Assembly (NCBI GenBank): GCA_032719365.1
Contig: CM064872.1
Coordinates: 49,646,252 to 49,710,251, forward strand
DNA from: Prinsepia uniflora
Lineage: Eukaryota > Streptophyta > Magnoliopsida > Rosales > Rosaceae
DNA: 64,000 nucleotides
Reading direction: 5' to 3'
The notes below the pieces were generated by a model, which had not been told where the DNA came from, made no database searches, and saw only the letters and a list, made by a program, of their open reading frames with translations. Shown piece by piece: positions 47,652 through 58,400 of this stretch (its first letter is position 1; each line of letters opens with the position of its first letter). The translations under genes were made by a program, and so were the position numbers.

Positions 47652-48440
47652 AAAATGTTTTTAACGAAACAACATTAATTTGATGTTTTTGGTTTTTTTT
47701 GTAATCATATTATTTGTGGACCACAAGTGTACTTTTTGATTCTCCTTAGTTCCCTTTGAAATTACTTAGGCCGAAAATCTTTTACAGATCATCCCATCGA
47801 CCCTGATGTTCACTATTGAGTCCTTAATAGACCTAGTGGCTATTTTTGTACTCTTGTTGCTGTTACCGAAAATCTTTTACAGATCATCCCATCGACCCTG
47901 ATGTTCACTATTGAGTCCTTAATAGACCTAGTGGCTATTTTTGTACTCTTGTTGCTGTTTTAGAATAAAACATCTCTTTTAACCACACACAAAAGGAAGA
48001 GTTTAATGCATGCGATATAAGTTGAATGCAAAAGTAAATGTGTTTTTCTTACAACATTAAATGTTGTTTAACGAGACAATATTATGCACAGTTCCTAAAT
48101 TCCACTCAATTGCTGAATTTTATGTTGTTGGTTTCTTTGTAATCGTATCATTTGTGAACCATATGTGCACTTTTTTATTTTTTTCTTTAGTTCCCCATGA
48201 AACTATTTAAGCCAAAAATCTTTTATAAATCATTTTATTAGTCCTAATGTTCACTATTGAGTTCTTAATAGACCTATCGTCTATTCTTGTACTCTTATTG
48301 TTGTTTTATAATAGACCTAGCGTCTATTCTTGTACTCTTATTGTTGTTTTAGAATAAAACACCTCGTTTAACAAAAAAAAAATGTAATGCAATATAAGTT
48401 GAATGCAAAAATAAATGTGTTTTTCTTATAACATTTAAAG
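47652..48440 (+). repeat. Two diverged ~400-bp direct copies of an unknown repeat
   Basis: Copy A (about 47652-48057) and copy B (about 48058-48440) share the same order of phrases: AACGA-ACAA, GTAATC-TAT, AGTTCCC, GTTCACTATTGAGT, TAATAGACCTA, GTTTTAGAATAAAACA and GAATGCAAAA-TAAATGTGTTTTTCTTA. Each carries its own internal duplication, 95 bp in A and 43 bp in B. No coding potential was seen. Confidence 0.8.
47771..47960 (+). repeat. Perfect 95-bp tandem duplication
   Basis: The unit 47771-47865 (from CCGAAAATCTTTTACAG to TTGTTGCTGTTA) is repeated immediately at 47866-47960 with at most a terminal difference, so it is a recent event. Confidence 0.92.
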
Positions 48441-49856
48441 GAAATTGAACCTAGGAAAAACAAAAAATAAAACCTCACCTCTTTTGATCTTACTTCCATG
48501 TACAAAAGAGTAAAAACACATTGATTTTTCTGTTTAACGATTTTTAAAAAGAATTATCAAATCCAATTCAATTCCAATGCGGCCTAAAGTTTCACATATC
48601 CGATTTGTAAACCATAACAGTACTTAATTGCAAAAACCAGGGAGAAAGATCAAGTTGTAATCATCAGAACGTCACTCGAACTAAATGGCGAATGCCAGAA
48701 AATGTTGGGTATAGATTGGATAATACAAAAAGGGTGGTTGCAATTGCAAACAGTAGTGTTATTGGGTATATTATTGAGTTTATATAACAAGAAAGAGCCT
48801 ATATCTATACTCAGAAAGATACAAGAAGATGATGACCTGGGAAGGCCCAACAATAGATCCAACATTGCAAAAGGAAAATTGGCCATATAACACAACGCTG
48901 CCCTCCGATAATGGCTGGGCTGATGTATCTGTACAATTGCAAAATCTGCAGTTTTCAAGTGTACCAAATATCTAAAATAATTGGAAAAGCAGTATTATTT
49001 TTGGTTCTCGAAACAAACTCCCGATCCTCAATAACTGCCACTGCAATTCTGCACTACCAATAAGTGCACATAAATAGTACCAGTGGGAGCGAAGCAAGCT
49101 TTTTCCTTTTCGGTCGAGTGAGTAGGTCAATGCAAGTAAGTACCTGAGAAGCTAGATGAATGTAAGAAAGGCAAAATCAATAGATCTCTTGCTATAACAA
49201 CAAATAGATACAACAGTTCAACATTATCAGTTGTTATGACAAGGGAGGATTTTTTGAAATTGGACGATCTGCCAGAAGCACATCAACAATAGAAAGGAAA
49301 AAAGACAAGAAAACAAAGGATAGACAAAAAGCGGTTATCTGCCGGAAGTGTTGTACATCATTAGCTATTGTTCATATTATGCATATTATATAATACATGC
49401 ACACACCTGATTCACACAGCTTCCCTTTATCTTACTCTGTACTTTGCATATTATGCATGCGGTTGAAGACAAACAAAAAATTCAGCACCTATGCACCAAA
49501 ACACACTAGGGGCCTCCTACACATTTATAAACTTACAACCCTGAACATTTCAACTCACTAGAAAATTATATCCAAATATGAATTCGGAATTAACATGATA
49601 GGATCCTCCCTAAAGTCATGACTCCTCTTTTACATGGAAGCAAATGATCTCATAATTACATTTGTAATCGTAAAGGAAATACCTCTACAAAGAGTGATTT
49701 CAATCCTGTTAAGGAATTGATGAAATGAAGACTATCAAGAGTTCCTTACTATTTGCTCCATCAGCAAGAATGCATGAGAAGGCATGTTGTGCCCTCACCA
49801 CTCATTTTGCAAGACACATCTACTAATCCCTGCAGTAAATTACATGATTTTCAATT
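48441..49856. other. Spacer downstream of the PPR pseudogene
   Basis: About 1.4 kb, mostly AT-rich. It would contain the 3' untranslated region of the PPR gene. The open frame at 48650-48967 (minus) has no recognisable domain and is not called. Confidence 0.5.
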
Positions 49857-51017
49857 TTACCATGATCTTGAAGCATGCTGAGACTTTGCAGTTTCCCTAA
49901 GCACAGCACCAACAATTGCTGCTTGCTCAAGGCATTCTGCCTTGTGCAAAGTATCCAACAGAACAATACATGTCTTGGTATGATGTTACAACCGTTCCGC
50001 CGAGTTTCCTCAAAAAGTGCATATGCTTCCATTGCCCTATTTGCACTACTTAACCCTTCTATCATAGCATTATAACTAGCAGAATCAAGAATGCCACCAC
50101 TGACCTTAAACCGCTCAAAAATCCCAATAGCATCACTTATGTTCCCAGCCCTTGCAAGTCCAGAGATCATGGTGGTGTAGGTGATTGCATTGGGCTGCAA
50201 CCCCTGTTTCTTCATCTCTTATCAGTACACAAGCCTTATTGAATTTCCTAACTCTACAAAGACCATTTATGAGAATGCTATAAGTTACACAGTTGGAGCT
50301 ACATTTCAGTTCTTTCATGGATTGATAACAGACAATGGCTTCATCAATTTCGCCAGTTTTTACAAGTGCATCAAGCAAGCAATTATATGTATAAAAATTA
50401 GGTGCCAGACCTTTCTGCATCAACTCTTCCATGATCAAATATGCTTCATCAATTCTACCCACCTTCCCAGTCCCGTCAACTAGACTACTATAAATAACCA
50501 CATTGAGTTCTACTCCTTTTGACTTTGCTTCTTCAAAAAGCATGTAAGCTTCATCAAGTCTGTCAATCTTCGCAAGCCCATCAATGACAGAACCATAAGT
50601 CATGACAGTGGGTGGGTGACCCTTTGTTTTCATTTCCTACAGTAGCTGGTATGCTTTATTCACCTTTCCACATTTGCAGAACCCATCAATTATGGCATTG
50701 TAAGCACGGGTGTCCAAGACACAGCCTTGATCCTTCATCACATGGAATAATTGGTAGGTTTCATGTGCAAAATCTGCTTTTACAAGGCCGTGAATTAAGA
50801 TTGAATAGCTGCACACATCTGGGATAAATCCTTGAGCCTTTATATCCTTGAACAAAGATCTACCTTTGTCAGTTTCACCAGCCTTGAAAACACAATCCAT
50901 ATAGGTATTAAGAAGCATCAGGTCAGGAGAACAGCCCCTGCGCACCATTTCTTTGTAAATTTTGTGACCATCCTCCTTCCTGCCACACCTGAAGAAGTTC
51001 CTAAGCAAGGACGTATA

Positions 51018-51249
51018 TAAAAGGTATGAAAAGTTTTCTGTTTTATTGAGATGTGTAAATTGTGTACAGAGGTTCTTTAAGTAGACTTCTAGAGAACTAA
51101 ACTAGGTAAGTACATCTTAGACAAACTAGGAAGGAATCAAGTAGATACAAATTTACATAGGAAAGAATCCAGGTGATTCTGTGGACTTAGGCCCAGCAGA
51201 TCAAGGAGATTGATCCTCAATCTCCTGTGATCGGCTGGGATCTTTATCA
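51018..51249 (-). repeat. 3' LTR of the copia derivative
   Basis: 232 bp, 229 identical to the 5' LTR. In minus orientation it starts TGATAAAGATCC and ends CATACCTTTTA. The pol frame runs on into it and stops at 51201. Confidence 0.93.
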
Positions 51250-52565
51250 CGCCCCCGCAAGACGGTGGTGCCATCGGCAACGCCGATCTTGGATCGTAGG
51301 AGTTGAAAGCGGGGTCTGGGCAGAGCTTTTGTGAGAGCATCAGCAAGCTGGTCGTCCGTGGAGATGTGGGAGACATTAAGTAGACCACGGCTGACTTGGG
51401 AGCGAACAAAGTGATAGTCGATTTCAACATGCTTCATGCGAGTGTGAAGTGTGGGATTGGAGCAGTAGAACGTAGTACCAATGTTGTCGCATGAGATGTT
51501 CGGCTTGCCTGCTGTGGAGATGCCCAGGTCACGCAACAAGGCTTGTACCCACATAAGTTCTGCAGTGGTGGATGCCACAACACGGTATTCAGCCTCGGTA
51601 GAAGACCTAGAAACAGCGCGTTGTTTGCGTGAGCTCCAGGAGATTAGATTACCACCCAAGTAGACAAGGTAGGCAGTGGTGGATTTGCGGTCTTCTGGGT
51701 CACCAGCCCAATCCGCATCAGAGTAGGCATGCAGGGTGTGATAGGAGTGGGAGACGGCATGCAGCTGGTTGGTGGAGGCACGGTGCAGGTGTAGTCCATA
51801 GAACAACGTGCCCTTCAAGTACCTTAGCACCCGTTTGAGAGCCTGCCAATGCTGCTCAGTAGGAGCATGCATAAACTGTGACAGTTTGTTCACATTAAAG
51901 GACACATCTGGCCGTGTGAGACTTAGGTACTGAAGACTGCCTACTATTTTCCGAAAGGGAGTGGCATCAGTGGGTGGGGAGCCGTCTTGCAACATGAGAG
52001 TGGGGGAAACCGCCAGGGGGGTGGAGACAGGTTTGGCACCATCCATGCGTGCCATTGTGAGGAGGTCTTGAATGTATTTATGTTGGGACAGAAACAGACC
52101 AGTGGCTGTGGGCAGAACCTCAACTCCAAGGAAGTAGTGAAGGGCTCCCATATCCTTGACCGAAAAGCGGGCAGCAAGGGAATGGATGAACTTGGAGATT
52201 AGTGCTGGGATGTTTCCTGTCACAATTAAATCATCAACATAGACAAGGAAGTAGAGGACAGTAAAGCCTTGCCTGAGAATGAAAAGGGAAGCATCAGATG
52301 GTGCTGGGTTAAAACCATGGGACACTAGGAAGGACTGAAGCTCCTGATACCAGGCCCGAGGGGCTTGCTTCAGGCCATAAATTGCTTTGCGAAGCTTGCA
52401 GACATAGGACGGGTGTTGAGAATCAACAAAACCCGTGGGTTGTGCCATGTGAACATCCTCATGAAGGGTGCCTTGAAGAAAGGCATTGTTGACGTCCAGT
52501 TGGCGTATGGACCAGGCCTGAGTAACAGCAAGGTGAAGAACAGTCCGGATGGTGGTGGGTTTGAC
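51201..52565 (-). pseudogene. Copia pol fragment: reverse transcriptase and RNase H
   Basis: The frame is open from about 52565 to TGA at 51201-51203. It shows TIRTVLHLAVTQAW, RQLDVNNAFLQG, IYGLKQAPRAWYQEL, the catalytic LVYVDDLIVTG and SLTRPDVSFNVNKLSQFM. The RNase H motifs are YSDADWAGDPEDRKSTTAY, SRSSTEAEYRVVA, KHVEIDYHFVR and DQLADALTKALP. The RT palm core and RNase H are uninterrupted, but the N-terminal RT, integrase and protease are deleted, and the upstream gag start at 52639 is in another frame and reaches a stop after 24 codons. The sequence style is Ale/Retrofit-like (inference). Confidence 0.92.
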
Positions 52566-52681
52566 TACGGATTAGGGTTTGGGGCGGCTGCTGGATTAGG
52601 GTTTTGGGTGGCTGCGGGATTAGGGTTTTGGGCGGCCATTGAATTAGGGTTTACCTAGGGTTTGCTCGGTGGAGCTTTAGA

Positions 52682-52693
52682 GCTCTGATACCA
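52682..52693 (-). other. Primer binding site of the copia derivative
   Basis: TGGTATCAGAGC on the minus strand, adjacent to the 5' LTR end at 52694. Confidence 0.92.
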
Positions 52694-52925
52694 TAAAAGG
52701 TATGAAAAGTTTTTTGTTTTATTGAGATGTGTAAATTGTGTACAGAGGTTCTTTAAGTAGACTTCTAGAGAACTAAACTAGGTAAGTACATCTTAGACAA
52801 ACTAGGAAGGAATCAAGTAGATACAAATTTACATAGGAAAGAATCCAGGTGATTCTGTGGACTTAGGCCCAACAGATCATGGAGATTGATCCTCAATCTC
52901 CTGTGATCGGCTGGGATCTTTATCA
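52694..52925 (-). repeat. 5' LTR of the copia derivative
   Basis: 232 bp. In plus view it differs from the 3' LTR at one C/T site near the start and two sites close to the other end (CCCAACAG and CATGG versus CCCAGCAG and CAAGG). Confidence 0.93.
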
Positions 52926-54360
52926 GTATATACAATAGCATTTAGAACCTGATCAGAATCCAGCATCTTCTCATAAAACCTGTAAGCATCATCTACTCTT
53001 CCTTGTTTTCCCAAGCCATCTATAAGAGAAGAAAAGTAACTGCATCTGGTGTCCAAACTTTGTTATTAACTCCTTCATATATAGAACACGCATCATCAAG
53101 CTTCTGAGCTTTACAGAGTCGATCAATCATTATGTTTAAAGTCATAACATTAGGATATAAACCAGCTTCTGTCATTGCATCGCGAACCTGGAGAGCAGCC
53201 TCAAGGTTACCTGCCTTGCAAAGCATGTCTATTAGAATGTTATAAGTTGGAAGATTGGGAGCTGCATCTTTCTTCATCTCATCAAATATCCTTAATGCTT
53301 CTTCTACTCTTCCTTTCTTCCCCAGGCAAGTGAGAACACAATTGTATGCAAACACATTTGGAATGCACCCCTTTCTTTTTTGCCTCTCAAATAAGCTATA
53401 CGCTTCGTCAAACCTTCAAGTGGAGCCATAGCCCATGATCATCGTGTTATATGCATATACACAAGGTACTTTTCTATTTACATCCATCTCCTCAAATAAC
53501 TTCCCAGCTTCATCTAATCTCTCAGCTTTACAGAGAACTCCTATCATGCTAGTATATGTCACATCATCAGGCACCATACCATGCATTTTCATTTCATGAA
53601 AGAATTTCCAGGCCATATCCACCTTACCAACCTTACCGAAACTGTCTATACAGACATTATAAAGGACAATATCTGGATTAAAAGAGTTGCTCTTCATCTC
53701 GTCCAACAAGGAGAGGGCCGCATCAACTCGTCCTTCCTTGGCAAATACCAGAATAATAGTTGTAAATAAATGCACAGTAACTTCATAGCCTAGCTCTTGC
53801 ATTTGATGAAAGAGAGTCAGCATTAGATCAGATTCAGGAACTGTAGACAATGCTCCAATAAGAGTTGTGTAGGCTGAAAATGCTGGGCGGAATTTGAACT
53901 TTCTCATAGTTTGCAGTAGATTGAAAGCGTCTCTCAACTTATGTGACTTGACACAGCTCACAACTAGCTCAATAGTTGTGTAGGCCAATTCCTGCGATAC
54001 TCATTTCTTCTAGGACCTGTTCCAAGCAGTTAAAATTTCTACTCCTGGCCATGACCATGAGAAGTGAATTGTATGCTTCGGGACAGTGTGCGTGGTCGGT
54101 TTGCCTCTCACACCACCTAAAATAATTAATTGCTAGATTGACATCTTGCAACCTCCTTAAGACTCCAATAACTGATTCTGATTTAGGATTTTTATCAAGC
54201 ACTGAAAGCATTCTCAAGGGAAGGTTCCCAAGGACCACGCTCCAAGACTTGGCACACATCATCAACTACTTGTTTCACACCCTCAACTTTTCTTGAATTA
54301 TTGCTACTAACCCCATCCCTATCCAGTTCAGAAGAAGACCAATTTGAAAAGGATGAAATC

Positions 54361-55411
54361 CTTTCAGAAAAAAATGTCTATGTAATAGCACTTCAAATGA
54401 AAACCTGGTCGTCCTGCCGAAAAGGAAAAATCACGCAGGCAGTAAGAACTAAGAAGTGATTCAGTACATCCCACTGGAAGTATCAAAGAGATTCATAAAC
54501 ATTTTATTGTTCTGATCTATATACCAAAATACTTTACTCAAAGGAGAAAAAATAATTTTTACAAGTCAAATACCTTGTCTTCTTAGGAGCATCTTCACAA
54601 ATATATCCCCAATCTATCCCTGTATCTGCCCTTTAACTTCCAAATCTTGACAAGTTTAAGACACAAATAAGTCGTGTCAGTGAAAATGTACTCCTTCAAA
54701 ACAGTAAGCCACACTCCTTATCTTGATTAAACATTTAAGCATAAAGAAACTTAAAAAAAAAAAAAAATAATAGAAACTAATGATTTAGCTACTGTTTTTA
54801 TGCATTTTTCATATTGGATGAGAACTTGGAAAAAATTTATTGTTAAGGACTGATCTTTGATTCGCAGAAACACGATTTTCGAAGCATTTCAACTCCTAGA
54901 TTGTATCCTTAGCTGGAGAAAAATTGAATGCAGGAAAAAAATTATGGACTTGGGGAAATTCGCGTACCGTACAGAGTCCTGAAGCGAAGGGCAATGGAGG
55001 TTTAGGGTTTCAAGTTCAACCCAATCAATGAAAAAGAGATTTTGTGAAGAGAGCGTTTGAAAATGCTCAAGCGGCCCATTTTCTTTGGGTCAAGCTAAGA
55101 AATAAAACCAAGCTTAAATGGGTCGGGTCCTACGCTATTATTCCGATGGGGCGGGTGAGAAAACGGGTGAATTTGATCGGGTCTGACTCATGCCCATACC
55201 ATACAGTTCACATTCCCTGATTCCCAAAGTTGCAGTTGTAGTTATAGACTTCTATTTATTGGGCTCTCCTGAGTGAGTGACCCGTGTTCAACAAGTAACA
55301 ACAACCAAAATCAATCAGCAATGTCACTTTTACTCTGATCTGCACCAGTCACAGTCACCGCCTATTCTCACTCTCAAGTCTCATCACACTTCATTGTCTG
55401 TTGAGGTTCCC
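54361..55411. other. Head-to-head intergenic region
   Basis: About 1 kb between the 5' end of the PPR pseudogene (minus) and the BTB gene (plus), so the promoter areas of both lie here. It includes an A run near 54752. No core promoter element was assigned with confidence. Confidence 0.5.
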
Positions 55412-58400
55412 ATGGAGCCTCAGTACCCTAGCAACTCCGCGCGCTCTTACGGCCCGCAGATGAAAATGACGATTCAGCCGTCTCAGCACTCGGACAACGA
55501 CCGGACCAGCGGTGAGCTGCGCGCACTCGATTGCAACCTCACCGCCCTCTGTGACCACATACAAATGGAGGGCTTCAATTCCGGGGCCTTCTCCGATATG
55601 GTCGTCCATGCCATGGGCTCCACCTACCACCTCCACCGCCTCATTCTCTCTCGCAGCCCCTACTTCAGGTCCGTTTTGCTTCTACACTCCTTTTGTCAAT
55701 TTCCCAAAACGTCCATGCAATTCGCTCCCTCGCGAGCTGCTTGGGCGTTTTTTGATAATTTTGAATGAAAAAGTGAAAAACTTTGGGGTATTGGTTGATT
55801 AGACTAGTTTTATGTATGTATATGTAAGACTCTGTTTATTTTCCCCACTGGAAGTTTCGTAACTAGCTTAAGAAGCATTACACTATTGAGCTTGATATTG
55901 GCAATAGGGAGTTAATAAAATAGATGATCCTATGAATCCGGTGCTTTTTTTCTAGGAAGCGATTTTGTTTTCAGTAGTACATGGGTAATTGATTATGTAT
56001 TGATTAAAGTGCTTACGAGTCAACTTGTGCATCTACACATGTGCTGGGCAGGAACATGCTTCATGGGCCTTGGAAAGAAGCCAATGCCCCCATTTTAACC
56101 TTACATATTGATGATAAAAATGTTAACGGAGAAGCAATTGCAATGGCTTTGGCATATCTGTACGGGCACCATCCCAAGCTTAATGATAACAATGCATTTC
56201 GTGTTTTGGCCGCTGCTTCTTTTCTTGACCTTCAGGTATCATATTCTCATTGTAGAGAAGTTAGTTTTTTCTGTTGTCTTTTCTTTGTCTAACTCTGCTC
56301 TAGTAATGCCTTCCCTTTGTGTGGGTTTGGATTACATATTTTTGTTCTTTTGATGTAGGATTTATGTGCAATATGCACAGACTTCATTATATCTGAATTA
56401 TGGACTTCGAACTTCTTAGCCTATCAGGTTTGAATTGCTTGTGCCGCCTCTTTGTGTTTTACCTGTATGCTGCTGATTTCTTTTGTTACTGAGAGTGTCT
56501 ACCTGTGCTTGCAGGTGTTTGGTGAGAGACAAAATTACGGCATACATGGTGAGCGAGTAAGAAATGCTTGCTGGGGCTACCTTTGTCAAAGTGGTGCCAT
56601 GGAGTTGAAAGAGGTAAGAGATGATGAGCTTATGTCGTAGTTATGACTTGTGGGTTTCGGTAGTTTCTCATGCCTCTTCTCCCTTTTCTTTTCCTTTGAG
56701 ATCATATAATATGATAACATAAGATTGATGCAAGAGGAGGACAAAATAGTTGAAAGCTAACGAAACATAATATTTATTTTTACCCACAACCATAGAAAAA
56801 TAAGGTGTAAGATCTATCATTAAATTTAATTACAACCATGTAGTTAAATTTCTTTCATTTGCTTCTAGCTCTGCTGTCAGTATATTTGATTTATATAAGG
56901 ATGTTCTTAGGTTTCCAGTTTTGTTCATGCAAACCTTTGTCTATTCTTCTTCTTTTTCTTTTCTTTTTTTTTTATTTACTTCCTTTCATGGCCATGGTCA
57001 GGTGCTTCCTAAACTTTCTGCTCAAACCTTACTTGCATTGTTAACCTCTGATGAGCTCTGGGTACCCAGTGAAGAAAAACGGTAAGGACCTTTGATGGCC
57101 TCGTACTGGCTTTTATTTTTCACTGCTTGAGTTCCTATTAAGATTTTTATTTTTTTCCTTTGGGGAAAGGTTTGAACTGGCATTGTATACATTCCTTGCA
57201 AAAGCTGCTCAATGCAAACAAGAAGATTATGATCATGGAAGTTCCAGTTCTGAGGCAGGAACAGACACTCAATCTGATTCCTCTAATGCAAAGGGAAAAA
57301 ATCTGATCGATAGCTTCATTAATAAAAGGTTGGAGTCTGAATTGGGGTGCTTAACTCTAAACGATGATTTAGAGGGCCCAAATACTGCTCGTAATCTTCT
57401 GATAGAGCTCGCAGACTGTGTGGTTGACTTTCAAACAGGAGTATCAAAGTTCAACCAGCAAGTACAACAAGTTGCATACCCTCAGTCCAATTCGGAGTCA
57501 GGATGCAACTGCAGCATGGGTGGTCCTTCATCATTGAGTAATTCCTTTTCAGAAGTAGATGTAATTAGAACATCAAGTTATTCTGAAATGCCAGTAGGTA
57601 TTGGGGAAAATAGATTGGAGGCAACTGGAGTGGCCATGGAAGGGCCGTCAGATGAAGGATCATGCTACCACTTAAGTAACAATAGTTGGCCTGTCAGGGA
57701 CCAATCAAGGCAATGCTCTTCAATGAACTCTTGCACTAGTGAGATATTGCCAAATGATTGGGGAAGTTGTGGAATGCCTTCTCTCTCATGGGGTGGCAGG
57801 GTTGTAGGCAGAAGACAGCTCAAAGGTTATGCTAAAGGGAAATTTGGGATTGTTGGGGAGGAATATGAAGCATTTGTTAGTATATTTGAAGGGGGCTCTC
57901 TTTTGTACTGCAACATGTCTTTTGAGGCACTTTTGAGTGTAAGGAAGCAACTCGAGGAATTCGGATTCCCCTGCAAAGCTGTGAACGATGGTCTTTGGTT
58001 GCAGGTCTCTTTCTGTTTACCTGTGTTTTCTTTTCGTGCTCTTTTCATACTAGAAATATTGTTATGATTTTTTTTTTTTTTGCGACAATAAAATGAGCTA
58101 TATGATACAGTTAATTGCTTAATACTTTGGTTGTGGTCACATGGAGTTTTCTATAGTAAATTTTAATAATAGCTATATGATAACAGTTTCTCACTGATAT
58201 CCATTTTAACTGCTATAGTGAGCCACTTAAATATTTTATGAACCATAGTGTTGATAAATCGATCTTCCTTTAGGCTTGACGGACTGACAACAAGCACTCT
58301 CTGACATCTCCACTATGATAAATTTAGATATCTCTTTCTACCACGTTTATGCATAAATTGTTTCCCTGAGTGGTTATTCTTTCAAGAGATGGCTGCATTT

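Larger units (their letters stand above)
51018..52925 (-). mobile_element. Copia deletion derivative inserted in the PPR pseudogene
   Basis: Two 232-bp LTRs (52694-52925 as 5', 51018-51249 as 3') differ at 3 positions. The 5-bp duplication GTATA lies at 51013-51017 and 52926-52930. A primer site at 52682-52693 reads TGGTATCAGAGC on the minus strand, directly next to the 5' LTR. The internal part is only 1,444 bp. A gag-like start (MAAQNPNPAATQ at 52639) is joined to the middle of reverse transcriptase near 52566, so the rest of gag, protease, integrase and early RT are gone. The LTRs run TG...TTA rather than the usual TG...CA. Confidence 0.94.
49857..54360 (-). pseudogene. P-class PPR protein gene (AT3G06920-like), broken and interrupted
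   Basis: Intact relatives are organelle RNA-binding proteins built from tandem 35-residue PPR repeats. Homology runs in one order on the minus strand. A leader segment at about 54360-54200 (VVDDVCQVLERGPWEPSLEN) is followed by PEAYNSLLMVMARSRNF, MRKFKFRPAFSAYTTLIGAL, VLYNVCIDSFGKVGKVDMAW, PNLPTYNILIDMLCKAGN, LNTYMDCVFKAGETDKGR, VTYGSVIDGLAKIDRLDEAY and MISGLARAGN, ending at TAA 49857-49859. Frameshifts lie near 54195, 53985, 53028, 50220 and 49981. Stops are TGA 53416-53418 and TAG 50637-50639. A copia element sits at 51018-52925. Most lesions are single-base indels, typical of a long-dead gene. The initiator Met was not located. Assignment to AT3G06920 rests on remembered similarity. Confidence 0.93.

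Noticed and set aside
48650..48967. 105-codon minus-strand frame downstream of the PPR pseudogene
   Set aside because: No recognisable domain and located where the 3' untranslated region is expected.
55277..55411. Upstream in-frame ATG extension of the BTB protein
   Set aside because: The added 45 residues are low-complexity and look like leader sequence; the ATG at 55412 has a better context. It is not excluded.
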